Assembly: GCA_025667525.1 (NCBI GenBank)
Contig: CM046880.1
Location: 595,981,895 to 596,045,894 of the forward strand
DNA from: Glebionis coronaria
Taxonomy: Eukaryota; Streptophyta; Magnoliopsida; Asterales; Asteraceae
DNA length: 64,000 bases
Direction: 5' to 3'
Below are positions 33,601 to 44,571 of the stretch, in pieces (the stretch's first letter is position 1; the number at the start of each line of letters is the position of its first letter). The translations under genes and the position numbers were made by a program. Below the pieces are notes generated by a model that did no database searches, was not told the DNA's origin, and worked only from the letters and a program-made list of their open reading frames with translations.

Positions 33601-35300
33601 GGCATACAAGTTAACTAGGAAAGCTGAAAACGTATAACCCTAGCTTATGAAGTTCCAGATTTGCCCTTTGAGTAGTTTGAACTTTGAAGATCATGTGACT
33701 GATTCTTGGATTGTTGTAGAGCTGGTAAGATAAAAGTGAATCCAATGGCTTGTAATGAGCTTAGAAAGTAAGCTAGAATCACATACGTTGTATGACTGGC
33801 CAAGTTTTGGCAGTTTCTTCTTTTTTGCAGCAGGGGAATCTTGTGTGGGACTGAGGGGTGATGTGGCAAGTATTTTCAAGGTTGCGATGTGATTAAGGGA
33901 TGCTTAATCACTAATCTGGACAATCTTAGGGTTTAATTACAACACAATTAAGAAAACCTAATTGTGTTCTTATGGTGAATAGTGCCATGTTTTAATCCGT
34001 TTTTGGTTTGGATTAAGTTTAAAAACATGTTTAAGGCGCCAAGATTATTTAAGTAATAAACCAGGTTTAGTGGATTGGTGAGGTGGAGTATTGGTGAGTT
34101 GTGATTGGTGGAGAGTGTGAGTGGGGCAGGTGTCACCCACTCACTGGTCTAGGTAACTTTGGCTGTCTGCCAAGTTAAACCCCTTAACTTCCTTTTGCCT
34201 TTCACTTGCAACTTAATAAACAAAATCCGGATTTCCTTTGTTGTAGAAGTTTTGGTTTTCACACTTTTGCCCCAAAAAGTTTTGTAAAGTGAATTCAGGG
34301 GTATTTCTTGCCAATTCTTGATTCTTGAAGGACTGATTTGGTATTTACTTCAAGGATTATGGTCTTGACTTGTTTGTTTGACTTCTTGGAGGACTGAAAT
34401 TGCCAAGTCATGATTAATGAGGGACCATTTTTGCCAAGTCTTCAAAGTCAAGGGTCCTTTTTGCAATTTTGACATTTTTAAAGGACCAAACTTATAATTT
34501 CTTGTAACTTCAAGTTCTTCATGGTATGTTTGACTTTGAGAAGGACTCATATTGACATTTTAGTTTTGTTGAGGGACTAAAATTGCCAATTCTTCAAAGT
34601 GGAGGGCCCTTTTTGCAATACTAACAAACTTTAGGGACCAATCTTGTAATTATGAGGATACAAGGGTATAAAGTGTCAATTCTTCCATATTGGAGGACCC
34701 TTCTTCATAAATCTTCAAATCTTCAAGGGTTTGTCTTGAGAAATTCTTCATTAGGGCTTGGTTCAATGTGCGGCTTCGTTTCCCGTGTTCGTTTTTGCAT
34801 GATTCTTGTGATCTTTTGTCATTTTCTCAATATCCGTACCTTAAATACACAAGAAACAAACACAAGCATATATTGGGGTATTTTTATGATATTTTATGCA
34901 TTAAAAGCTCTTTTTGGACGATGAGACTATGTATAAAAGCAGTCTCATCAGTGGATAAGCAAATAAACCCCTCGATTGCATAAAACACTCTAAACCAGTA
35001 TTTCAATTTTCCCCCGAAATCGATTATCGAGTACGCAATGATTAATCTAACGTAAATAGGAAACCAACAAATGGGAGTAACCGGAGAAGATATTGCGCAT
35101 ATCTCCTTTGTGCTTGTGTTAATTGTAAGGTTTTCTTTACTTTGCGCTGTTTTATAGTTTTTGTACTAGTTTATAGCATGCAAATACTATGTACCATGTA
35201 CTTAATGTTGTAATTGTAGATGATAGTGTTTAATTGGGATCTTATGGTTGTTTTTGATTGTTTATGTGTTGGTTAATTTCACAAACATTAATAAGAAACT
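30637..35300. other. AT-rich unclassified stretch, no supported gene
   Basis: Before B inserted this continued from 2248-2429. It is strongly A/T-rich at 31000-31500. At about 31640-32180 it carries many copies of ATAAGC/GCTTAT. At about 34380-34640 it has three diverged copies of a unit like GAGGGACCATTTTTGCCAA...TCAAAG...GGTCCTTTTTGC. A short inverted repeat, GATGAGACTA...CAGTCTCATC, sits at about 34919-34950. The small ORFs here lack any recognisable motif. It may be part of a retrotransposon LTR or UTR; I cannot place it. Confidence 0.5.
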
Positions 35301-35304
35301 ATTC

Positions 35305-36715
35305 ACACTAAAGATCAATTATAGTGGAACCTTTTCACCAAAGCCTGAAAGGACATATGAGTCACCGACAATAGCTTCGTATGATTCAGTAGTTGTTGAT
35401 CGATTTTCGCTTGTTGATTAACATTCGTTCTTACGTGATTTAGTATTCATTGATGTTAGTAATGTCCAGTCTTATTTTAGGATACCAGGTAAATCCTTAT
35501 ATGAGGGATTGGTGCCCTTAAATTCCAAGGATAATGTAACATAACTAAAGAACTACGTGAATAGCCACTCCAAATAAATAGAGGTTTACATTGGGACGAT
35601 TAATGAAAATGATCTGGATACGCAGGCTGATGTGGGGATGTTTGTATATAATGAAAGTCAAGCATCAACCGGGCCTTTTAGTTACACAGCCATGTTGGAA
35701 AACATTGATTCTCAAAATCCAGTAGGTATGTTTGGGGATGAGTGGATTGAGCCTAACCACCTTTTCTGGAAATGAGCCTTTGGAAGGCTTAAAAGACTTT
35801 GCTGACATTGCAGAACAAGACGCAGATTTGTGTCAACAGGCGGCTCCGGATGATCCCACCGCTATAGATAATGATGAGGAGTACACGCTGGATGATTTAT
35901 TTACGCAACAAACTGAAAACCCTGTAAATGAAGAGGTCGATGAAGAGGTTGTTGATATGGAACAGGATGTTGAAGATGTGGAGGATGTACATAGTTTGAG
36001 TGCGACTGATGAAAGTGATTATGAACAAGAAGATACAACCCACATGGAAGAGGTTATGCAAGAGGTGGATATGCACGATTTTGATTTTGACCTTGATATA
36101 CACATTCAAAATACCCAAAATCAGGTTTTAGAGGACTACGGCGTAGATAATATTGTTGAAACCTTTGACCTGAATGATTTTGCCAGTTATGGTCCAACTG
36201 TGAATATATACGCTGACAAGGAATATAAATCACGACAGGAGATACATGAAGACTTAAGAAAGTATTCCGTCCAAAGTAGGAGAAGGATTAGGGTCAAGAA
36301 GTGTGATGTTGGCAGGATTACAGTTTTTGTAATGGTATTGTGTTATGTCCTTCGATGAATGTTGGTCAAGATGATTAGGGCCTTCGAAGAATGATGGTCA
36401 CGATGATTCAGGGCCTTCGAAGAATGATGGTCAAGATGATTCAGGGCCTACTATGGATGTTGGTTAAGATGATTCAGAGCCTTTGATGGATCCTTGTAGT
36501 TCAGATTTGAAGGGTAAAAAATCCATATAAAGGAAACTTTTATGGTCAAAAGGTATGAAATAAACCTAAGTGTAAATGGTCCCTACACGCCCCCAAAACC
36601 AAAAACGACTCAACATGGATAATCAAAACATTCACTGACGATCATCAATGCCTCCAATCAAGAAACATTCCGCTTTGTAATTCACGATTCCTATATAAAT
36701 AAGTGCTCAAATTCA
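35305..36715 (+). pseudogene. Mutator-like transposase fragment (N-terminal part)
   Basis: A plus-strand frame from about 35305 reads TLKINYSGTFSPKPERTYES, like the PB1-like N-terminal domain of plant MULE transposases, with stops. The open segment 35732-36358 holds an acidic region (VDEEVVDMEQDVEDVEDV) and then ADKEYKSRQEIHEDLRKYSV followed by RRRIRVKKCD, the MuDR DNA-binding domain. A tandem 33-bp repeat (36349-36484) follows. After it, WIIKTFTDDHQCLQSRNIPL matches the Cys/His part of that domain (compare VVRTFREEHKCLQSRKI in element H). The catalytic MULE and SWIM domains are missing; element D's LTR starts 65 bp later. Confidence 0.8.
36349..36484 (+). repeat. 33-bp tandem repeat, four units, within the MULE fragment
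   Basis: Four units of about 33 bp like GAATGATGGTCAAGATGATT followed by CAGGGCCTTCGAA, in phase with the reading frame. Each encodes an 11-residue unit near KNDGQDDSGPS. The first unit lacks one base and the last has a stop. Confidence 0.85.
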
Positions 36716-36779
36716 TTTTAGCACACCGTAACACCCCAATCCATACTCTAAACGGTATTTTAGTGTCACAATACAACAT

Positions 36780-38332
36780 TGTTAATGCATTGATGTCTCA
36801 AAACATTATTAGTGTTAACTAATCTTTCTTAGTTTTGATCACGACAAATTACAAAGACATTTATCGTCAAAGATAATCGAAAGACGAATTATTTGACAAA
36901 CACTATCATCAAGGTAATAATCATTTAAGTCTTACACAAACATCTCTTAATCATGTTTAGTGATCATAGAAATTGATTAGAATTAAAACTTATATTTTGT
37001 CAAATGAAAACAGATTTTTAATAAACTTTCTTTTTAAGAAAATATTTTATTAAAATAGAGAATGTAAATTTGAATATGGTATATTCCATATGCCATAATA
37101 ATATCCTTTGAAGGTATAAACTACCTCATATATCTCTCCCCACTAAAAGACAAAAAGGACCGGAGTCTAGGACTCGTGGTTCCTCAAATAAGCATGCGGT
37201 TCTCTAGCAATAAAGAACCGCATAGACAATTAAGGAATCGCGCCTAGAGAGCCGTTACCTTTTGTCACCTATAAATAGTGGATCAAATCTACATTTTCCA
37301 TGAACCTTTTTTGACATTCTTTCTGCCCCTTATCTTCTTTCTATATCTTAATCATTAGTAATGATCACTTAATTTGTTAAGGATGTTTACTCATGATTAT
37401 CCTCCTTGATCTCCTTCTTTACTTGTCCAAAGAGAAGATCACTCACACACTTATGATGTGATTAAAGATGAAACCTTGATGAAGATCTTTTCTACCCTTG
37501 ATCTAGTCATGTTCATAATTTATTTTATTTGTGTATTGTGTAGATCCAATGTATTTGTGTATACTTGGATTAGTTGTGTTAATCCAATGTATTTGTGAAT
37601 ACTTGGATTAGTCTTGTGTAAATCCATTGTATGTGTGTATACTTGGATTTGTCTTGTGTGGATCCAAGTTATATGTCTATACTTGGATATATCTTATTGA
37701 GTTGTAGTAAGTCTTTTGTGTAAGTTCTCACGTAACTACAAAGTTATGTGTATATGAGTCTTGTGAGTTCTCACTTAGTTTAAAGTGAAGAGTTGTAAAG
37801 ATTGGTTCTAGCTTTGGATTAGGACTCGACATCTAGCCTTGTGTTAGAAAAGAAGATGGGCGACGAAGATTGGTTCTAGCTTTAGATTAGATATCGACAT
37901 CTAGCCTTGTGTTGGAAATAGCAAAGTAGGCGACGCGTGTAGATTGGTCCTAGCTAAGATTAGGTATCGATATTTAGCTTAGTGTCAGAAAATAATGTAA
38001 GCGATGTTGTACGGTTTTCTCCGCCAAGAAGGGAGCTTGTAGATATAGTGGAAATCTCGAGTAAGGTGTACTCGAGGAGTTGAGTAGGAACGAAGATAGA
38101 GCTTCGTTGCCGAACCACTATAAATCTTGGTGTCTCCCTATTAGGTTTCTTCTTTCCTTACTCTTTACTTACTTACATCATTGCATTGCATTCACTTATT
38201 ACTTGTCATTGTTAATGCATTTGAATTGAACCTAATCACTATGAAACTAGCTTTCAAGTAAAAGGTAGCTTTGAGACAAGCCAAATTGAAAGGAATTTTA
38301 AGTATTCAACCCCCTCCCTTCTAGTTTCTACA
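36780..38332 (+). repeat. 5' LTR of element D
   Basis: 1553 bp in plus orientation, recognisably the reverse complement of the A/B LTRs but diverged, with a C5-T-C3 tract where A and B have uninterrupted C runs. It contains CACCTATAAATAGTGG (about 37267), a likely TATA region just after the palindromic module. Confidence 0.88.
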
Positions 38333-38334
38333 AT

Positions 38335-38345
38335 TGGTATCAGAG
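38335..38345 (+). promoter_or_regulatory. Primer binding site of element D
   Basis: TGGTATCAGAG, complementary to initiator tRNA-Met, 2 nt after the LTR end. Confidence 0.88.
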
Positions 38346-38548
38346 TTATGGTCACTTAAGATCTTTAAGTATATTGTGCTTTAAAGCTTGGATCGATTCA
38401 TAGTCTCCTAAAATTAGAAGGGTTCGTTGTACTAAAGTTTCTCTTTTGTCAAAACTATTTTTTCATTGAAAAATATGCATTCTTATTGGTAATATAACAT
38501 CTTGTCTATTTATCTTAGAGAAACTTTGTGTATTAAACAATCTAAGTG

Positions 38549-38946
38549 TTATGCGGAATTAACACTTATAACAAAGAACAAACAAACAAAGTAAACCATA
38601 CTTTCACTGTTGATTGATAATGAAACTTGAGTACAATGAAAGTTGTAAAACCTTATGAAAACTTATTATAATTGATATATCTCTATGAACCCTACGACCT
38701 CCTTTTATAATACAAGGAGTCGTGTACAAAGATCTACCTATCAACTATTCTATGTAAAGATAATTATAGAAAATACAATATTTGATCATATCTTTACTTC
38801 AAATATAAAAGGTGTATACTAAGTATTCCTATCAGTGATTGAATATCTTCTTGTCAGCGCTTGTTTGTTGGCGCCTCATTTACTCTTGTCAGCGTCCAAT
38901 TTACTCTTATCAGCGTCCCAATGATTTAGCCAATTTTATTCCTAAC
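38549..38946 (-). repeat. Copia-type solo LTR
   Basis: 398 bp bounded by TG...CA (element strand TGTTAGGAATAA...TCCGCATAACA). Reading minus, it has a TATA-like TATAAAAGGAGG at about 38700-38715. Flanks CTAAG and AAAAA do not match, so there is no TSD; rearrangement on one side is likely, since element D and element E both end here. Confidence 0.65.
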
Positions 38947-39560
38947 AAAAAAACTTCCCAACAGTCATACACTTGTGATCACTTAAAGGGAAAGGTTCTC
39001 TAATTTTTTTGGCCTTATGATAGATGTGATGAGGAGAAACATAAGTTATCATATTTAAGACCAATAGACTTACTAAAGATAGACATGACTTAGTCAAAGG
39101 GATGACCAAGTATGCTATGCCAAAGTTGTTTAGACGCAATGCATATAGCAGAGTTAGACAAACCATACTTAGAATTACTCATATTATCCTCTTCAAACAT
39201 ATATAGACCACCCGATTCATTATCAATCTCTACAATTTTAACCAAGTTCAAATTTTGAATATAACACTTCTGCTCATAAAAACTAACAAATAATTTACAA
39301 TCCTTAATCAACTTATGTACAAACATAAGACTATTGCATTATTCAAGAACCACAAGGACATCAAATAAAATCACATTAGCAAATAATTTAAGATTGCCAA
39401 TAACAGAAAATTTAGCCATAGTACGACTAGGATGACCAACAAGAAGATTAATATTAGAAACATAAATTATGTTAAACATATTCTTAGTGGTCACAATCAA
39501 ATGGTAATTAGCCCCAAAGTAAATAATCTAACCCAAAAACAGATTATACATGTAAGAACA
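38947..39560 (-). pseudogene. copia protease and pre-integrase remnant (element E)
   Basis: A frame at about 39470-39530 reads IIYFGANYHLIVTTKNMFNI, corresponding to copia protease (IxDSGANxHLT); the catalytic DSG is degraded to YFG. Next come VHKLIKDCKL, LYMFEEDN and LWHSILGHPFD (39090-39326), then HKAKKIREPFPLSDHK near the break. These are the GAG-pre-integrase zinc-binding motifs. Stops and frame changes are common. Confidence 0.8.
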
Positions 39561-39839
39561 AGACTTAACACAACATAATCTTTTAAAATGAAGATTAAAG
39601 AAGGCATTACCATTAAAGAAAATAGGTCTCATACCTATCATATTCGCAATAGCACTCCCATAAGGTTTTCATTAATAAGAGAGATATTGTCATCATTCAT
39701 TGTGAAAGAGGTTTCGATATTTATAGTACTAGAAGAAGTAAAAGCACGCCAATTGGGCCCTCCAATAAGTCCATTGGTGCTTATGCATTCACAATAAACA
39801 TTTTCCATTACTATCATGCTTAGCCAGATTAGGATTCCT

Positions 39840-40680
39840 TTTAAAACCAGGGAATACCTAATGATTTCATAACATCTTGGTATAGTATGTCCAAGAAGGC
39901 CACAATGTATACAGTAACAAATTAGGATTAGGGACTCTTAGACCATTCCTATTATTTTCCTTTTTGGAATCAATACCCTTAAAATTGTTGGTCTTGGAAA
40001 CAAACACAACATGTTAAACTTTATTCCTTGACCTAGATCCAATACGAAGTCCCCTATTGGACTCCTCTTTATATATCACATAAAAAGCATCTTTTACACA
40101 GGGTAAAAGTCTTCTAGCAAGAATATTACTACTAATAATCTGATATACATCATTTAAACCTATAAGAAACTACCTAAGTCTAACAACTTGATTATGCTTA
40201 ACAACACCTTCATGAGGAACACACGTATGAGCATATAACACAGTAAGAGTATCAAACTCTCTTCATAATGATTTCAAGTTATGATAATAATTAAGAACAT
40301 ACAATTCAGCTTGTTTAAACCATTTATCTTATGTATGACATTAAAAATCATAAACTCGTCTATTTTATCATAAGTTTCTTTCAATTCATTCCAAATTTCA
40401 GAAGCTATTCTAAAATAGACTTGACCAAGATACAAATTAGAAGACAAGTAACCAAAAATCCAACAAAGCACAATAACATTACACTTATCCATTGTTGAGC
40501 AAAAACAACACTAGTGGCACGACTCACACAAGTAGTATGTGCAAAACTGATCTTATTTTTACTAGTTAAAGCAATAGTTATAGCATTAAACCATATTTTG
40601 TAATTCTAGGTAAGAGTAAGTTTAAAATCCACAATATGCATATTAGAATAGTCATTATTATGTGAATATAAAATTCACTC
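39840..40680 (-). pseudogene. copia gag remnant with zinc knuckle (element E)
   Basis: The piece 40274-40492 reads MDKCNVIVLCWIFGYLSSNL, LGQVYFRIASEIWNELKETY and MIFNVIHKINGLN. This is the UBN2-type gag of plant copia elements. Upstream (40500-40680) a frame has NYKIWFNAITIALTSKNKIS. Downstream, at about 39844-39925, CIHCGLLGHTIPRCYE is a CCHC zinc knuckle. Several frame changes interrupt it. Confidence 0.82.
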
Positions 40681-40930
40681 CATAAACCCACCCAGAACAA
40701 CAAAGCCCAAATTAATAGAATTAGGGTTTTGAGACAAAATCATAATTGAATCAATTGCACCGATAAAACCACCAAGAACCACGATCCAACAACAAGAACC
40801 ACCAGGAACAACACCATAATCAAAACCTCCAAATGTCAACTTAACCCTGATTTCACAATCGATCAAGAACAAATAATCTAGATGAGTATGTCTCTTATAC
40901 CATGTAAAAGCTATCGAACTCTGTTTGCAC

Positions 40931-41271
40931 TCAACCAACCACCGTTTTAGTGCTTTTATTGCTTATAAACGAATAATCAATGAGTCATCACCAACAGATA
41001 CAAAAGAAACAATGTGTTATTCTCAAAATGGACGCAACACCTATACGAATAACACTTTACAAATTTTCTCACTACAACACTCCTTAATACCTAACTGAAC
41101 CAAACTATAATTGATCAAGATGATCAAGAACAATAAACCAAGACTAAACAAACTTAACAAGATGATAACCAAATTTTGTAAGTGAGAATAAGACGAAGTT
41201 ATGACCCCTAGATCCACCCCAATGTCACATTCAGTCGATGCATTAATCTCTACAGACACCAAGCATTTCCT
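40931..41271 (-). other. Probable 5' LTR remnant of element E
   Basis: About 340 bp between the degenerate primer site and the start of element F. The plus strand begins TGTAAAAGCTATCGAAC at about 40903, as an LTR would after the PBS. No partner LTR is in the window, so this is inference. No gene is seen. Confidence 0.4.
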
Positions 41272-41683
41272 TGTTAGAAGTATATTTAATATATAAGACT
41301 TTATGTTATAATTATCTATTTAGTCTTTGTATTATATTCTGCCAGGATTATAGATTAGCAAAATCAAACATTTAAAGCCCGCAGGCCCAATAGCCAAACG
41401 ACACTTTAGAATAGATAATCGTTTTGTGAAAAGATACGAATTTTAATTCACAACGGTTCATTAGGTATATATATTCCTTGTAAATACTTTGATCATTAAC
41501 ATATTATTAACAATAAACTACTTTTCGTTGTGTTCAATTGTGTGCTTTAAATCTTTGAGTATCATACATAAATTTCTGCACTAAACCGATTTGCTAAACA
41601 CCCCTCCGCACAAGAATCATGAATTCGCATCCTGTGAAGAAGAATTGGCGGGAACTTTTTCCCTCCATTAAACATTCTGAACA
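41272..41683 (+). repeat. 5' LTR of element F
   Basis: 412 bp, TGTTAGAAGTATATTTA...CATTCTGAACA. It has TATATATATTCC at about 41467, a candidate TATA box. Near-identical to the 3' copy. Confidence 0.9.
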
Positions 41684-41684
41684 T

Positions 41685-41697
41685 TGGCATCAGAGCC
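41685..41697 (+). promoter_or_regulatory. Primer binding site of element F
   Basis: TGGCATCAGAGCC, one mismatch from the iMet complement TGGTATCAGAGC, 1 nt after the LTR. Confidence 0.85.
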
Positions 41698-41732
41698 TAA
41701 AGCCTGGGAAGTATCAAAACACACTTTCACAG

Positions 41733-42460
41733 ATGGAGTCCGTGCGAAGTAAGATTAAAAGAGAAAGAGAAGGGTTCGCCCCTTATGCGCGCCAAATCAA
41801 AAAAGAATGCAAAGAAATACTTCGAAACAAGATTGAACAAAACAACTTGTTCAATTCCACTTTGTCATCGAATAAATGCAGGGACTAAACCTGTTTTTAT
41901 TGTACTCAAAAGGGTCACGTTGCGAAATCCTGCCCGACAAAACTCAACGACGAGAGGCTATATGCGTAGGTAGGATCAATAACTTTCAAGCATGGGGACG
42001 AAGCAACTAGGGCGTGAATAAGGAAGAACAAGGAAATGGTTAAATGCTTCAAGTGTCATGGAAGAGGACACTTTGCAAACGCGTGTCCATAGGACGACAC
42101 CAAAACGACGCAACAACAAGAAAAGGAGACAACAACAATCATACCATCATTACCCGAACCAAAAGTAAGCGTTAAGTATCCCGAGTTTATTCACTTTAGA
42201 ACTAGAGGAATAATAGATGGAACCGATAAGGGATCATGGGCCAACTTTTGGTTCGGGGAAGCCTTGATAGAAAACGGTGATAGACTCTGCGTGATAGCAT
42301 AGGTGCACTATGCCCCTGAAGTTACACTTAATATATTGTCAATAGGATTATTAAGACAACAAGGGTTCGAGATATCATCAAATGGAGATAGATGCACTTT
42401 GGCGTATATGTTCAAAGATAAGCGATGAAAGGACATAAAACTTGACAGAATGAGAGATAA
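41733..42460 (+). pseudogene. Element F gag-like region with two CCHC knuckles
   Basis: From ATG 41733 (MESVRSKIKREREGF) a basic, helical-looking segment runs to TAA at 41886. The same frame continues with CFYCTQKGHVAKSC (41892-41933) and KCFKCHGRGHFANAC (42042-42086), two CX2CX4HX4C zinc knuckles, then VKYPEFIHFRTRGIIDGTDK, HYAPEVTLNILSIGLLRQQG and RCTLAYMF. The last segment resembles the copia protease to pre-integrase stretch. Several in-frame stops show it is decayed. Intact relatives would bind RNA through the knuckles; what the rest does is unknown. Confidence 0.7.
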
Positions 42461-42472
42461 CACAACAGTTAC

Positions 42473-43336
42473 TTGGAGGATTACTTTGATGCACTTGACA
42501 GAAGTGCAAACATCGAAAGAAGAATAGAGCAGCCTTATGAGAAGGAGAACGAAGATGTAGAGATCGATAACTTTCATGAGTGTGTTGCGTTTTTAGAATT
42601 GATCAGAAATGGAGGGATACTTAGCAACGAATGGGATGCACACAGGGACAAATTCAATCATGTCCTAACATGGTTCTTTAACCATTTTCTCATGTGACCA
42701 TTGCCCGGATCATTGTCGCCCATAATAAAGGGAGTAACAGTATATCTCTTTGATTTATATGAACTAATTGAAAGTATGGGAGGATATGTGAGTGTGCAGT
42801 TTGAAGGAGACTTTGAAGGACTTGCGAAGATATTCAGATTAGAGAGATCCGATGGAATGGATATCCAAAGATGCTATTTGGACTACTTGGAACCCCTTGT
42901 CTCAAATTACAAGGCATCACAACCATCAAATCCCACTGGAGGATATGGAGATGAAGGCATTAGGCGCTTTAAGGCATTAAGCGCTTTAAGGATTACCATG
43001 AAGATGGTAACAATGATGGGTCAACGACTGCGAAGGAGAAAGGAAGAGTCGAGCATTTCAGGATTACCCTCGAGAAGGAAGAGGAAGGCAAGTATGACGC
43101 TACTGCACAACAGGATGAAGAAGACATGGCAAGGATCAAGTGCTATATATGTCAAAGGACGGGACACTTCTACTTTGAGTGCCCAAACGAAGACCAAAGA
43201 CCAACTAATGGAGCATCAACATCAAGACAACAAGGAGAGAAAGATACTCATAGTTCATCAAGCGACGACTTCACCATCATCGTTTAATCTGCATAAGATG
43301 GAAGCACAAACAGACTACTCTAACATCAAGCCTTAG
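42473..43336 (+). pseudogene. Element F ARID-domain protein with C-terminal CCHC
   Basis: 42473-42697 (EDYFDALDRSANIE... to FHECVAFLELIRNGG) and 42701-43336 are one frame split by a single TGA at 42695-42697. Across the stop the product has the layout of an ARID/BRIGHT domain: WFFNHFL, LPGSLSPIIKGVTVYLFDLY, ELIESMGGYVSV, then GLAKIFRL and QRCYLDYLEPLVSNY. The hallmark is LxxLYxLIxxxGGYxxV. A frameshift after about 43020 leads to a frame with KCYICQRTGHFYFEC (43138-43182), a third zinc knuckle. ARID domains bind DNA. An ARID fused to retroelement knuckles suggests targeting to chromatin or element DNA; that is speculation. Confidence 0.75.
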
Positions 43337-43352
43337 ATCTTACAAGGGAGAT

Positions 43353-43780
43353 TGTTAGAAGTATATTTAAGATATAAGACTTTATGTTATAATTATCTAT
43401 TTAGACTTTGTATTATATTCTGTCAAGATTATAGATTAGCATAATCAAACATTTAAAGCCCGCAGGCTCAATAACCAAACGACACTTTAGAATAGATAAC
43501 CGTTTCGTGAAAAGATACAAATCTTAATTCACAACGGTCTTAATTCACAACGGTTCATTAGGTATATATATTCCTTGGAAATACTTTGATCATTAACATA
43601 TTATTAACAATAAATTACTTTTCGTTGTATTCAATTGTGTGCTTCAACTCTTTGAGTATCATACATAAATTTCTGCACTAAACCGATTTGCCAAACACCC
43701 CTCCGCACAAGAATCATGAATTCGCATCATGTGAAGAAGAATTGGCGGGAACGTTTTCCCTCCGTTAAACATTCTGAACA
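43353..43780 (+). repeat. 3' LTR of element F
   Basis: 428 bp. The extra 16 bp relative to the 5' LTR is a duplication of CTTAATTCACAACGGT. Followed by TSD TTCCT (43781-43785). Confidence 0.9.
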
Positions 43781-43785
43781 TTCCT

Positions 43786-44571
43786 TTTTCTGTGATTCGC
43801 AATTTTGTACCGTATTTTTACTTGTTTCTAAATAACGATCAATCTCAAACTTTTTTTGCATGCATTATGATTTGTGAATCTAGTATATTAGTACAATTTA
43901 AGACCTTGTATAACAACACTAGTCTACGCTAGCTGATTCGCTAACAAGGTCCGAAACAATTTAAGATTGTATTTGACTCAATAGTATATATGAGGCCAAA
44001 CTCGAAGATACGATAGCTAGCCTACGGATTGAAGTGCAAATTATTTACTCTGATTATAATGGTGAAACTCTAATACGATCAAACTCACAAACTGGGATTG
44101 GGCCTATATTTACTAATATAGGTGAATGTGACAAAAGTTTCAATATTAAGTCATGATTCAAAAGCTACAATGTAAAAGTTTTTCCAACACTAAAGGGTGT
44201 TTTATAAGAAATAACATGTTTATAGCCGACCATTTTTCATGGGGGAATCTTCAAATTTGTATAAAGCAAAGATTAAACAACAATTACACGCCATATATCT
44301 CTCAAATTATGCCCTAAATATCGTTTATTTGTGACACACAAAAGTAATCAAAATTGAGCAAAATTGGCCCAAGCTCTTGAACAAATGATTTCACAATAAC
44401 ATAATATTACATTTTCTTGTTACGGGAAATCTTGAAAATGATACATCAAAATGATAATAAACAGTATAAGTACGAATTCACAACAATTTTCGTGTTGACC
44501 GTGACAAATTCACGGTCTTATTGATATCACATATGCACGAATACAATCGATTAATAATAAGAATGAATTGA
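43786..44571. other. Intergenic region downstream of the STIG1-like gene
   Basis: AT-rich with no supported ORF. The part next to 44571 will hold the STIG1-like 3' UTR. A TTTATT at about 44327 (AATAAA on the minus strand) is a possible poly(A) signal. Confidence 0.5.

Larger units (their letters stand above)
36780..38530 (+). mobile_element. Truncated LTR element D (A/B family, opposite orientation)
   Basis: A full LTR (36780-38332, TGTTAATGC...TTTCTACA) followed by a PBS and about 185 bp of leader similar to the reverse complement of A's leader (GGTCACTTAAGATC, TTGGATCGATTCAT, GTACTAAAGTTTCTCTTT). Similarity ends at about 38530, next to a copia solo LTR. ORFs and 3' LTR are absent, so no TSD pair can be shown. 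The palindromic module is at about 37175-37250. Confidence 0.85.
38947..40930 (-). mobile_element. Ty1/copia element E, 5' half (degenerate)
   Basis: Minus-strand gag, zinc knuckle, protease and pre-integrase remnants in correct order from 40930 down to 38947, where they stop abruptly inside the region before integrase. The missing 3' half is in the same orientation at 1-2247. A degenerate iMet primer site (plus strand CTCTTATACCA) is at about 40891-40901. DNA up to 41271 is probably its 5' LTR remnant. Confidence 0.82.
41272..43780 (+). mobile_element. Short LTR element F carrying CCHC knuckles and an ARID domain
   Basis: A complete 2.5-kb element: LTRs 41272-41683 and 43353-43780, perfect TSD TTCCT (41267-41271 and 43781-43785), iMet-type PBS and a purine-rich tract (TTACAAGGGAGAT) before the 3' LTR. 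The 1.67-kb internal region has no RT, RNase H or integrase. It encodes gag-like CCHC knuckles, a protease/pre-integrase-like remnant (HYAPEVTLNILSIGLL), an ARID-type domain and a third CCHC knuckle. Similar proteins are, to my memory, annotated in Asteraceae as ARID DNA-binding domain proteins. Non-autonomous. Confidence 0.88.

Noticed and set aside
33645..34136. Minus-strand ORFs of 62-74 residues
   Set aside because: They are chance frames in non-coding repeat-like DNA, overlapping one another in different frames.
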